In this document: positions 40,837-48,971 of the stretch, in pieces
How the letters are laid out: the number at the start of each line of letters is the position of its first letter
How positions within the stretch are numbered: the stretch's first letter is position 1
Source: Leclercia adecarboxylata
GTDB taxonomy: Bacteria; Pseudomonadota; Gammaproteobacteria; Enterobacterales; Enterobacteriaceae
Direction of reading: 5' to 3'
DNA: 64,000 nucleotides
Assembly (NCBI GenBank): GCA_002360945.1
Contig: DERO01000004.1
Location: forward strand, 124,001 to 188,000
Notes under the pieces: model-generated
Databases searched by the model: none
Seen by the model: the letters and a program-made list of their open reading frames with translations, nothing else
What the model was told of the DNA's origin: nothing
Program-made: the position numbers and the translations under genes

Positions 40837-40856
40837 CCCGGCGGTTCGCCGCCGGG
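40837..40856. other. Intercistronic GC-rich hairpin
   Basis: CCCGGCGG (40837-40844) and CCGCCGGG (40849-40856) form a perfect stem with a TTCG loop between the glycosidase and symporter genes. No T-tract follows, so it more likely stabilises or tunes the mRNA than stops it. Confidence 0.55.
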
Positions 40857-40872
40857 CAACCAGGTACGCACT

Positions 40873-42264
40873 ATGGCAATGACAATGAAAATACCGTCTC
40901 GCGAGTTGTGGTCTTACTTTGGCTATGGTTTAGGTCAGTGTTTTAGCTTTGGTTTAGTGGGTTCGTTTATTAACTATTTTTACACCGACGTGCTGGGGAT
41001 CTCCGCCCTGGCGGCGAGCACCATCTTTCTGATTGCCCGGGCATGGGATGCGGTTCACGATCCGCTGTTTGCCAGCATTATGGACACCATTAACAGCCGT
41101 TTCGGCAAGTTTCGCCACTTTATGCTGATTGCTCCGCTGCTGATCACCGGCGTCACCCTGCTGTCGTTCTACAAAATCGAAGCGGACATGACCACCAAAA
41201 TCCTCTACGCCGGGGTGACCTATATTCTGTGGGGGACGCTGTACGCCATCTCGGATATCCCGTTCTGGTCGATGTCCTCGGTGATGACCAACGACTCCGG
41301 TCAGCGCACCCGCGCGGTGACGGCGGCGATGCTGGGGGTGAATGCCGGGATTGCCTGCGCCAACATCTTCTTCCCGAAGCTGGCGGCCTTCTTCGCCCAG
41401 CACAGCAACGACAAAGGCTACTTTATGGCGGCCCTGGTGATGATGCTGGTCGGCCTGCCGCTGATGCTTAACGGTTTTATGCAGATCAAGGAGCGCGTGC
41501 CGCCGAGCCCGGAAAAGGTGACGATGCGCGATACCTTCCACAACCTGCGTCAGAACAAGCCGCTGTTTGTCATCCTGATTTCATTCTTTTTCTGTGTGTT
41601 CCATAACGTCGCGGGCGGCATCTACATCTACTTCTTTATCTACAACATGGGCGATGGCGGCCTGCAGATGGCGATCGGCATTATGGGGATTGTGGCGGCG
41701 GTAGTGTGCCTGATTGCCCCGATGCTGACGCGCCGGATGCAGAAGCGAAAGCTGTTTATGATCCTCTGCGGGCTGGATATCGCGGTGCGCGTGGTGATGT
41801 GGTTTGCCGGCTATCAGCACACGACGCTGCTGTTTATCCTGCTCGGCCTCAGCACCCTGTTCGTGATGATGACCAACATCCTCACCTCGTCGATGATTGC
41901 CGACACCATTGAGTATGCCGAGTACCACACTCACAAGCGCTGCGCAGCCATTACCTTTTCCGGGCAGACCTTTACCGGCAAGATGTCGGTGGCGGTGGGC
42001 GGCGGGTTAATCGGGGTATTTTTGACCCTGATTGACTATGTGCCGCAGGCGCAAACCCAGAGCGACAGCGTGCTGTCGGGGCTGTTCTTCGGCATCTGCC
42101 TGCTGCCGGCGATAGGTTCGCTGATCCGCCTTGGAGTGATGTCGCGCTTTACCTTCACCGAGGAGAAGCATGCGGAGATCTGTCGGCTGCTGGCGGAGCG
42201 CCAGAGTGGCACGGTGGATGAACACGATGAGGAGCGACTGGATCGCCCGGCGACGGCAAACTAA
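40873..42264 (+). CDS. GPH family (glycoside-pentoside-hexuronide) symporter
   Basis: The 463-residue membrane protein has about twelve transmembrane segments. GPH marks include 'SYFGYGLGQCFSFGLVGSFINYFYTDVLGI' at the start, 'ARAWDAVHDPLFASIMDTINSRFGKFRHFML', which is the family signature after helix 2, and 'SMIADTIEYAEYHTHKRCAAITFSGQTF' in the second half. It couples sugar uptake to a cation. Located 45 bp after the glycosidase and closed by a strong terminator, so the pair forms one operon under the LacI regulator. Confidence 0.9.
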   Translation: MAMTMKIPSRELWSYFGYGLGQCFSFGLVGSFINYFYTDVLGISALAASTIFLIARAWDAVHDPLFASIMDTINSRFGKFRHFMLIAPLLITGVTLLSFYKIEADMTTKILYAGVTYILWGTLYAISDIPFWSMSSVMTNDSGQRTRAVTAAMLGVNAGIACANIFFPKLAAFFAQHSNDKGYFMAALVMMLVGLPLMLNGFMQIKERVPPSPEKVTMRDTFHNLRQNKPLFVILISFFFCVFHNVAGGIYIYFFIYNMGDGGLQMAIGIMGIVAAVVCLIAPMLTRRMQKRKLFMILCGLDIAVRVVMWFAGYQHTTLLFILLGLSTLFVMMTNILTSSMIADTIEYAEYHTHKRCAAITFSGQTFTGKMSVAVGGGLIGVFLTLIDYVPQAQTQSDSVLSGLFFGICLLPAIGSLIRLGVMSRFTFTEEKHAEICRLLAERQSGTVDEHDEERLDRPATAN

Positions 42265-42271
42265 AAAAAGC

Positions 42272-42302
42272 CTGACGCCTGTTTAGCAGGCGTCAGTGTT
42301 TT
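42272..42302 (+). terminator. Intrinsic terminator after the GPH symporter gene
   Basis: CTGACGCCTG (42272-42281) and CAGGCGTCAG (42287-42296) form a perfect 10-bp stem with a 5-nt loop, followed by TGTTTT. An A-run just before it would let it work on the other strand too. Confidence 0.9.
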
Positions 42303-42309
42303 AACGACT

Positions 42310-42326
42310 GTTTCACTATGTGAAAC
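42310..42326. promoter_or_regulatory. Perfect palindrome upstream of the sugar-acid operon, IclR operator candidate
   Basis: GTTTCAC-TAT-GTGAAAC is a perfect 7+3+7 palindrome, 130 bp before the MHS transporter gene. The G(T)TTCAC/GTGAAAC arms resemble operators of IclR-family regulators such as KdgR. The operon's own IclR regulator (47296-47985) is the obvious candidate to bind it. Confidence 0.5.
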
Positions 42327-42455
42327 ATTTCTCTCACAGCTTCTTTGATACCCCTCACGCAACCAGCGGCCTCGCTCGCCAGCCTCCCTGCATTCCTTAC
42401 ACTCAGTTCAAACACATCACGCAGATTAACTCCGTGCTTAACCTCGGGAGGTTAA

Positions 42456-43778
42456 ATGGCTAACACCGATTCTCAATACGCCGACGGCTATTCGTCTACA
42501 GAGCAGGGCGCACCTGCCCAAAGCCGTACCAAAATGATGCTCTCGGCGGGCATCGGGCATTTTATCGAGTGGTTTGATTTCGGGCTGTACGGCACCCTGG
42601 CGGCGATTATCGCCACCAACTTCTTCGCTAGCGGCGATCCGGTTATCGGGCTGCTGAAATCCTTCGCGGTCTTCGGCTCTGGCTTTCTGATGCGTCCGCT
42701 GGGTGGGCTTTTCTTTGGCTCGATGGGCGATCGGTTAGGGCGGCGCAAGGTGCTGGTGACCGTCATCGTCATCACCTCCTGCTCCACCTTCGTGATGGGC
42801 ATTTTGCCGACCTGGCATCAGGTAGGGATACTTGCCCCGGTGCTGTTGGTGATTACCCGTCTGGTGCAGGGCTTTGCCGCTGGCGGTGAAAGCTCAGGCG
42901 TCATTACCTATCTGGCCGAAAGCGCCAAACCCAACCGTCGCGCCACGCTCACCTGCTGGAGTGAAAACTTCAGTTTTATGGCCTTCGTCTGTGGCTCCGG
43001 GCTGGTGCTGTTTCTCACCCATACGCTCGGCGAAAGCGCCATGAACGACTGGGGCTGGCGTATACCGTTCCTGCTGGCGGCCCCACTGGGGTTAGGCGGG
43101 CTGTATATGCGCAGGAATATGGAAGACTCCAGCGAATTTAAAAAGCTCAAACAGGCCGGCAAGCTGGAGAAAGCGCCCCTGCGCAAATCCCTCTCCACCT
43201 CTTCACGCGCCTTGTTGTTCTGCACCGGCTTCGTGGTGGTCAAAGCGGTCAGCAGCTGGGTGCTGCAGTCCTTTATGCCGGGCTACCTTTCGACCCATTT
43301 GCACTACAGCAAAACCGACGCCTATCTCATCACCACGCTCGGATTACTGAGCGTCGCGGTCTGTATGCCGATCACCGGCTATCTCTCCGATATCTGGGGA
43401 CGCCGCCCGCTGATGCTGATGGGCTGCGGAGGCTTCATCCTGCTCACTTACCCGGCCATGCTGGTGATGAGCCAGGGATCGGTGGGGTCCTCCATCGCGG
43501 CCATGAGCATGCTGGGCATCTTTGTCGCCATGTTTAACGGCGGCTGCGGCGCGGCGATGGTTGAACTGTTCCCGACCGCCATTCGCTACGGCAGCATCGC
43601 CATCGCCTACAACCTTACCGTGGCGATCTTCGGCGGCGTCACGCCGCTGGCATCCGCCAGCCTGATCTCGCTAACCGGCGATCCGCTTTCCCCGGCGTGG
43701 TACGTGATGATCACCGCGCTTATCTCATTCATTGCCGTGTGGCTGGCCAAAGAGACCGCCGGCAAGGTGCTGGATTAA
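42456..43778 (+). CDS. MHS-family (ShiA/ProP-like) MFS transporter for a sugar acid
   Basis: The 440-residue protein has about twelve transmembrane segments and metabolite:H+ symporter signatures: 'GHFIEWFDFGLYGTLAAIIATNFF' at the start, 'GGLFFGSMGDRLGRRKVLV' after helix 2, and 'RLVQGFAAGGESSGVITYLAE'. These resemble ShiA, KgtP and ProP. GGGAGG lies before the start. It is the first gene of a compact catabolic operon, so the substrate is probably the sugar acid acted on by the downstream dehydratase. Confidence 0.88.
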   Translation: MANTDSQYADGYSSTEQGAPAQSRTKMMLSAGIGHFIEWFDFGLYGTLAAIIATNFFASGDPVIGLLKSFAVFGSGFLMRPLGGLFFGSMGDRLGRRKVLVTVIVITSCSTFVMGILPTWHQVGILAPVLLVITRLVQGFAAGGESSGVITYLAESAKPNRRATLTCWSENFSFMAFVCGSGLVLFLTHTLGESAMNDWGWRIPFLLAAPLGLGGLYMRRNMEDSSEFKKLKQAGKLEKAPLRKSLSTSSRALLFCTGFVVVKAVSSWVLQSFMPGYLSTHLHYSKTDAYLITTLGLLSVAVCMPITGYLSDIWGRRPLMLMGCGGFILLTYPAMLVMSQGSVGSSIAAMSMLGIFVAMFNGGCGAAMVELFPTAIRYGSIAIAYNLTVAIFGGVTPLASASLISLTGDPLSPAWYVMITALISFIAVWLAKETAGKVLD

Positions 43779-43796
43779 CTGTTCCCGGAGTTGTTA

Positions 43797-44947
43797 TGAA
43801 AATACGTCACGTTGAATGCTTTCCGCTGAAGATTACCCCAAAGCAGGCCTATCTCGGGGGGAGCGTCGAGGGGCATGACAGCGATTACTACTATCGCCCG
43901 GAGTACCGCTGCGTCTACTCGCGCAAAATGGAGACCTGCCTGGTCAAAATTACCACCGACGACGGCTGCGTAGGCTGGGGTGAAGCGCTGGCCCCGGTGG
44001 TTCCGCAGGTCATTGCGGAGCTCATCACCCAGCTCTTCGCACCGCTGCTGATCGGGCAATCGGCTTTTTCAAGCGGGGTGCTGAACGCCCGCATGTACGA
44101 TGCCATGCGCGATCGCGGTCATATCACCGGCTACCACATCGATGCCCTTGCCGCCGTGGATATCGCCCTGTGGGATCTCAAAGGCAAGCTGCTCGGCCAG
44201 CCGGTCTGGCAACTGCTGGGCGGCGCTTATCGTCAGACGATCCCCTGTTATGTTTCCGGACTGCCAGAGCCCGACCTGCCGGCGCGTTGCCAGCTGGCGA
44301 AACGCTGGCAGGAGAAGGGCTTTAATGCCGTCAAGCTGGCGCTGGGCTACGGGGTGCGGGAAGACATTGCCAACGTGAAGGCCATCCGTGAAACCCTGGG
44401 CGAAGAGGCGCAAATCTTCCTTGATGCCCACTGGAATTACAGCGTGGCAGAAGCCGCCGGGCTGGCGACGGCGTTGCGCGAGTACGGCGTCGGTTTTCTC
44501 GAAGCGCCGCTGTTGCCGGAAGACGTGGCAGGGCACCGTGAGCTGCGGGCCAAAAGCCCGGTGGCGATTGCGCTGGGCGAAACCGAGCGCACCCGCTACC
44601 AGTTCAAACCCTTTATCGAGCAGCGGGCGGCGGACATTCTGCAGCCGGACGTGGGCCGCACCGGCATCAGCGAGCTGATGCATATCGCCTCGCTGGCGGA
44701 GACCTGGAACCTGAAGGTCGCCCCGCATCTCAGCGTCGGTCTTGCGCCCTGTATCGCGGCGTCGCTGCACGTCGCCGCCGCCATCCCCAATCTCTACATG
44801 CTGGAGTATCAGCCTCCGGTCTTTGAGATTGCCAACCAACTTCTCACCACGCCGCTCATCTGCCAGCAGGGGGAGTACCAACTGCCGCAGGGGCCGGGGC
44901 TGGGTATTGAAATCAATGAAGACGCCGTCATGGAGGCAACATGTTAA
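43797..44947 (+). CDS. Mandelate racemase/enolase-superfamily sugar-acid dehydratase
   Basis: The product is 383 residues from the ATG at 43797, which has CGGAG upstream; the longer frame lies inside the MHS gene. Enolase-superfamily landmarks are the lysine in 'GFNAVKLALGYG', metal ligands in 'IFLDAHWNYS', 'FLEAPLLPED' and 'IALGETERT', and the general-base region 'ILQPDVGRTGI' and 'KVAPHLSVGL'. These fit galactonate-dehydratase-like acid sugar dehydratases, which remove water to give a 2-keto-3-deoxy acid. Downstream KDGal kinase and KDPGal aldolase agree with a galactonate-type product. Exact stereochemistry is unknown. It overlaps the next gene by 7 bp. Confidence 0.85.
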
Positions 44948-45837
44948 AAGGCAACGTACCGATTCTGGCCACCGCGTTTGATACAGAGGGCGAAGTGGAT
45001 TTCGCCTCGATGGAGCGGCTGGTGAAATTCCTTCTGCAACAGGGCATCGATGGCCTGGCGCTGTTCGGCAATGCCTCTGAAGGCTATGCCCTGACCCTGG
45101 ACGAGAAAGAGGCGCTGTTCGCCTGCGTGAAAAACCTCACCGGCGATCTGCCGCTGGTGGCCGCCGCCGGGGGGGCCGCCTCTGCGGTGGCGATAGAAGA
45201 GATCGTCCGGATACAGCGCTGGGGGGCGCAGGTGGCGATGGTCAATCCGCCGTCGGTCGTCAAACCCGGCCCGGAGGAGATCGTCAATTTTTATCGGGAT
45301 ATCTGCGCGGCCTGCGATATCGACATCATGATTCAGGACGCACCGCTGATGACCGGGGTCAACATCCCGGTGGCCACCCTGGTCACGCTGTGCCAGTCGT
45401 TTCCGGCGATCAAGTACATCAAAGTGGAGCAACCGCCCACCACGCTGAAAATCACCGCTCTGAAGCAGGCGCTGGGCGACAGCGTCGGGCTGTTCGGCGG
45501 CCTGAACGCCGGTTTTCTCTACGAAGAGCTACGCCGCGGCGTGATCGGCACCATGCCCGCCTGCGAATTCCCGGACGTCATCAACATGATTTTGCAGGCC
45601 TGGCAGCATAATCCGCAGGAAGCGCAGTCGCTCTTTTACCGCTATCTTCCCTTCCTGCGCTATGGCGTGCAGCCGGGTATCGGCGTGGCGATCCACAAAA
45701 CCGTGCTGCACCGGGCGGGGATCTTCACCACCGACGTGGTGCGCGAACCGGCCAAACGGCTGGACGCGGTCACCCGCGACGAATTGCAGGATCTCACCGA
45801 CGCGCTGCCGCTGGCAGTGTTTGGATCGCGGGTATGA
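44941..45837 (+). CDS. Dihydrodipicolinate-synthase-family lyase
   Basis: The 298-residue protein has the DHDPS/NAL TIM-barrel pattern: 'LKGNVPILATAFDTEGEVD' at the start, 'LFGNASEGYALTLDEK' (phosphate/carboxylate loop, about 41-56) and the Schiff-base lysine in 'AIKYIKVEQ' (Lys161). At the position of the usual catalytic tyrosine (YNxP) it reads 'IQDAP', a known variant of the wider family. It may be a keto-deoxy-sugar-acid aldolase or dehydratase working beside the kinase-aldolase branch. It overlaps both neighbours (7 bp and 4 bp), so it is part of the same pathway. Confidence 0.82.
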   Translation: MLKGNVPILATAFDTEGEVDFASMERLVKFLLQQGIDGLALFGNASEGYALTLDEKEALFACVKNLTGDLPLVAAAGGAASAVAIEEIVRIQRWGAQVAMVNPPSVVKPGPEEIVNFYRDICAACDIDIMIQDAPLMTGVNIPVATLVTLCQSFPAIKYIKVEQPPTTLKITALKQALGDSVGLFGGLNAGFLYEELRRGVIGTMPACEFPDVINMILQAWQHNPQEAQSLFYRYLPFLRYGVQPGIGVAIHKTVLHRAGIFTTDVVREPAKRLDAVTRDELQDLTDALPLAVFGSRV

Positions 45838-46727
45838 ATTACATTGCCGTTGACTGGGGTACCAGCAATTTCCGGGCGATCGGCGTGCGTGACGGCCAGG
45901 TGATCCGCACCGTGCAGGACACCTGCGGCGTGGCCACCTGCGAGCGCGCTGAATTGCCGTCGATCCTGCGTAAGCAGTTGCTGCGGCTGGAAGACGCCTG
46001 GGACCCGCATCTGCCCGTACTGCTGTGCGGCATGATTGGCAGCAATATTGGTATTGCCGATGCGGGCTACATGGCGTTGCCGCTTAGCTTCCGCGACCTG
46101 CTGGGCAAGGGCCGCGAACTGCCCGGTATCCTCAGCAACCCGCTGACCTTGCGACCCGGTATCTGCGATCCGCTGGCCAACGAAGTCTGCCGGGGCGAAG
46201 AGATGCAGCTAGCCGGGGCCATCGCCCTGACGGACGCCTGCACCTTTGCCGCCGTGGGCACCCACAGCAAATGGATGACCATTGACCGCCAGCAGCAGCG
46301 CGTGACGGGCCTGCGCACCCTGATGACCGGCGAGCTCTATCACCTGGTGTTAAATCATTCGGTGGTGGGTAGAGGGCTCCCGCCTCAGGTGACCTCCGCC
46401 AGCGCCTTCAGCGAGGGCGTTGCCGTGGCGCAATCGATCGAGGCCGGGCGGGGCGAACTGGTGAGCGAGCTGTTCCGCTGCCGGGGGCGGTACATTCTGG
46501 GGGATCTCGACCCGGCCAGCGCCGCCAGCTGGCTCTCCGGCCTGCTGATTGGGCACGAGATCCTGCGCGGTCACCCGGGGAATGCGCGCGTCTGTTTTAT
46601 CGGCAGCCGCGCCTTGCTTCCCCTCTACCAGCAGGCCTGCGAGCAAATCGGGCTGCCTTGCTCCACCCTGGAGGCGGAAACCGCGCTGATTGCCGGGCTC
46701 AATGAGGTATTTCGACATGATGGCTAG
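45834..46727 (+). CDS. dgoK: 2-dehydro-3-deoxygalactonokinase
   Basis: The 297-residue kinase has the DgoK ASKHA-type pattern: 'YIAVDWGTSNFRAIGVRDGQVI' at the N-terminus, 'PVLLCGMIGSNIGIADAGYMALP' and 'AAVGTHSKWMTID'. It phosphorylates 2-keto-3-deoxygalactonate at C6 with ATP. It overlaps the lyase gene by 4 bp and the aldolase gene by 11 bp. Together with the next gene it forms the lower De Ley-Doudoroff route to pyruvate and glyceraldehyde 3-phosphate. Confidence 0.9.
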   Translation: MNYIAVDWGTSNFRAIGVRDGQVIRTVQDTCGVATCERAELPSILRKQLLRLEDAWDPHLPVLLCGMIGSNIGIADAGYMALPLSFRDLLGKGRELPGILSNPLTLRPGICDPLANEVCRGEEMQLAGAIALTDACTFAAVGTHSKWMTIDRQQQRVTGLRTLMTGELYHLVLNHSVVGRGLPPQVTSASAFSEGVAVAQSIEAGRGELVSELFRCRGRYILGDLDPASAASWLSGLLIGHEILRGHPGNARVCFIGSRALLPLYQQACEQIGLPCSTLEAETALIAGLNEVFRHDG

Positions 46728-47358
46728 CGCCGGGATTATTGCGATTTTACGTGGCATCACCCCTGCCGATTGCGTGGAGCAGGTGGCCTGTCTGCGCGAT
46801 CATGGCATCACCACGGTTGAGATCACCACCAACTCACCGGAGTGGATCATCAGCCTGCGACGGCTGCGTGATGCCTTTAGCGATGGGGTGTCGGTGGGCG
46901 CAGGCACGGTGTTAACGCCAGAGCATGTCGATCTCTGCGCCGCCGCCGGAGGGCAATTTATCCTCACCCCCAACCTCGATCTGCGGGTGATCCACGCGGC
47001 AAAACGCCAGGGGCTGGGGGTGTGCGCAGGGGTAATGACGCCCAGCGAGATTTTCAGCGCCTGCGAGGCGGGGGCCGACGTGCTGAAGATTTTCCCGGCC
47101 AGCGCCCTGCCGGATAACTATCCGCAACTGATCAAGGGCCCGCTGTCCGCGCCGGTGCGCTTTTCGGCGGTGGGGGGCGTGGACGTCAATAACGCCGCCG
47201 ATTACCTGCGCTACTACGACAGCGTGGGGATCGGCAGTGCGCTCTATCGCCCCGGGCAGCCGGTCGCCACCACGGCGGAGCGCTGCGTGCAACTACTAGA
47301 GGGGCGGGAGCGCGGAGCCGCTAATTTTGCGCGCGGCAGAGATCAGAAAATGGCGTAG
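46717..47358 (+). CDS. dgoA: 2-dehydro-3-deoxy-6-phosphogalactonate aldolase
   Basis: The product is 213 residues from the ATG at 46717 (a second ATG follows at 46720); TGAGG sits upstream at 46702-46706. KDPG/KDPGal aldolase marks are 'IIAILRGITPADCVEQV', 'TTVEITTNSPEW', 'SVGAGTVLTPEHVD', the Schiff-base lysine in 'GADVLKIFPASALP' and 'RFSAVGGVDVNNAADY'. It splits KDPGal to pyruvate and glyceraldehyde 3-phosphate. The last 63 bp overlap the 3' end of the convergent IclR gene. Confidence 0.9.
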   Translation: MMASAGIIAILRGITPADCVEQVACLRDHGITTVEITTNSPEWIISLRRLRDAFSDGVSVGAGTVLTPEHVDLCAAAGGQFILTPNLDLRVIHAAKRQGLGVCAGVMTPSEIFSACEAGADVLKIFPASALPDNYPQLIKGPLSAPVRFSAVGGVDVNNAADYLRYYDSVGIGSALYRPGQPVATTAERCVQLLEGRERGAANFARGRDQKMA

Positions 47359-47985
47359 TTTGTCGATGTCCAGCTTATCGCCCTGGATGTTCGACAGGGC
47401 GATGGCGGCCTGCATGCCCGGAATAATGCAGGCCATCCGGTAATCCGTTTCGTTAAAGGTTTTACCAAACACCTGATGGCGCCGGGCCTCTTCGATATCG
47501 CGTTTGAGCAGCTGGTAATCGTGTACGCCGAGGCGAGCCACGATCTCTTCGTCACTCATGGCCGACAGCAGCTTGATACCAATCACCGAGTCATGCACCG
47601 GAAACGATTCGTAGTTTCCGATGGCTCTGGCGATGCTTTTGCCGCCGCGGGTATGAATGAGATACACCACGTTTTTGCCGCTTAACACCCCCACGACAAT
47701 CGACACCGAGTGGCTGCCGGTCTCCTCCAGCATCTCCAGCACGGCGGTATAAAACGCCGAATTATGGATCGCGTTCGCCGAGAGGCGATGGATGCCCATC
47801 CCCAGGCTGTACTTGCGCCTGGCGTCCTGCTGCACCATCTCCAGCGCCAGCAGCGTTTGCATCAGGCGGGAGACTTTCGCCGGATCCAGCCCCATCTCAC
47901 GGCCAATCTCACGAATACCAAAAGCACGACTCCCTGTCGCCAGCAGATTAAGGCAACGGAATGCGTCAAAGACAGTGCTGTTCAT
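47296..47985 (-). CDS. IclR family regulator of the sugar-acid operon
   Basis: The 229-residue protein has an N-terminal winged helix ('FDAFRCLNLLATGSRAFGIREIGREMGLDPAKVSRLMQTL', residues about 6-46) and a C-terminal IclR effector domain with 'YLIHTRGGKSIARAIGNYESFPVHDSVIGIKLLSAMSDEE'. It is shorter than most IclR proteins but complete in both domains. Convergent with dgoA, sharing 63 bp. It probably binds the palindrome at 42310-42326 and responds to a pathway intermediate. Confidence 0.88.
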   Translation of the reverse strand: MNSTVFDAFRCLNLLATGSRAFGIREIGREMGLDPAKVSRLMQTLLALEMVQQDARRKYSLGMGIHRLSANAIHNSAFYTAVLEMLEETGSHSVSIVVGVLSGKNVVYLIHTRGGKSIARAIGNYESFPVHDSVIGIKLLSAMSDEEIVARLGVHDYQLLKRDIEEARRHQVFGKTFNETDYRMACIIPGMQAAIALSNIQGDKLDIDKLRHFLISAARKISGSALPPL

Positions 47986-48077
47986 TTCATCTTCCGGGCA
48001 AGGTATTCAGGGATTTGAGTGTAAGGGGAGAAGGAGAAGAAAAGTATTGTCGGCAACGACGAGTGTGAACGCGACAG

Positions 48078-48112
48078 GAAAAAAGAATAACCGGGGAACT
48101 TACGCTCCCCGG
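48078..48112 (-). terminator. Terminator after the alpha/beta hydrolase gene
   Basis: On the minus strand CCGGGGA (rc of 48106-48112) pairs with TCCCCGG (rc of 48091-48097), followed by TTATTCTTTTTT. It ends the amidohydrolase-to-hydrolase operon. Confidence 0.8.
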
Positions 48113-48119
48113 CAACGCC

Positions 48120-48941
48120 TTACAGCGACTTCACAAACGTCAGCAGATCTTCGTTCAGCTGGTCCTGATGGGTCAGCGCAAAGCCGTGCGGTGCATTGTC
48201 ATACACCTTCAGTTCCGCCTTGCTAATCAGCTCCGCCGCCACTTTACCGGTGGTGTCGAACGGCACGATCTGGTCGTTGCTGCCGTGGATCACCAGCGTC
48301 GGGACGTCGACTTTTGCCATATCCGGGCGGAAGTCGGTTTCGGCAAAGGCGGTCACGCAGTCGAGGGTGCCTTTCAGCGATGCCAGCAGGGCGATGTTCA
48401 GGGTCTGGGTCAGCCCGCCTTCCGACACTTTTTGTCCGGCATTAAGGCCGTAGAACGGGGTAGCGAAGTCGCTGATAAACTGAGCGCGATCTTTCAGCAG
48501 ACCGTCACGAATACCGGCGAAGACGGACTGATCCACACCCTGCGGGTAAGAGTCGGATTTGCCAAAGATCGGCGTTACCGCCCCCAGCAGCGCCAGACCG
48601 GCCACGCGGTCGGTGCCGTAGGTGCCGATATAACGGCTCACGTCGCCGCCGCCCATCGAGAAGCCTACCAGCGTCACGTCGCGCAGATCGAGCGCGGTGA
48701 TCAGGTCGTTGATGTCGGAGGCAAAGGTGTCGTAGTCATAGCCATTCCACGGCTGATCCGAACGGCCAAAGCCGCGGCGGTCGAAGGCGATGGCGCGGAA
48801 ACCGCGTTCCGCCAGATAGTTAAGCTGGCTGTCCCACATGTCGGCATCCAGCGGCCAGCCGTGGCTGAACAGCACCGGTTTACCTGCACCCCAGTCTTTG
48901 TAATAAATCTGAGTGCCATCTTTCGCTTTAATCGTCGCCAT
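48120..48941 (-). CDS. Alpha/beta hydrolase, non-haem chloroperoxidase-like
   Basis: The 273-residue enzyme has the alpha/beta-hydrolase catalytic set: nucleophile Ser95 in 'LVGFSMGGGDVSRY', the aspartate in 'LVIHGSNDQIVPFD' and the histidine in 'DNAPHGFALTHQD'. 'VLFSHGWPLDADMW' provides the oxyanion region. Overall sequence is typical of cofactor-free haloperoxidase/perhydrolase-like esterases; the natural substrate is unknown. No signal peptide, so cytoplasmic. It is the last gene of the minus-strand operon, 30 bp after the MFS gene. Confidence 0.88.
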   Translation of the reverse strand: MATIKAKDGTQIYYKDWGAGKPVLFSHGWPLDADMWDSQLNYLAERGFRAIAFDRRGFGRSDQPWNGYDYDTFASDINDLITALDLRDVTLVGFSMGGGDVSRYIGTYGTDRVAGLALLGAVTPIFGKSDSYPQGVDQSVFAGIRDGLLKDRAQFISDFATPFYGLNAGQKVSEGGLTQTLNIALLASLKGTLDCVTAFAETDFRPDMAKVDVPTLVIHGSNDQIVPFDTTGKVAAELISKAELKVYDNAPHGFALTHQDQLNEDLLTFVKSL

Positions 48942-48971
48942 AGTCTCTTCCTCAAGGTGTTGTTTTAGGTT

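Noticed and set aside
42319-42338. CRP site in ATGTGAAACATTTCTCTCACAG
   Set aside because: The TGTGA and TCACA halves are separated by 10 rather than 6 bases; the perfect IclR-like palindrome is the better reading.
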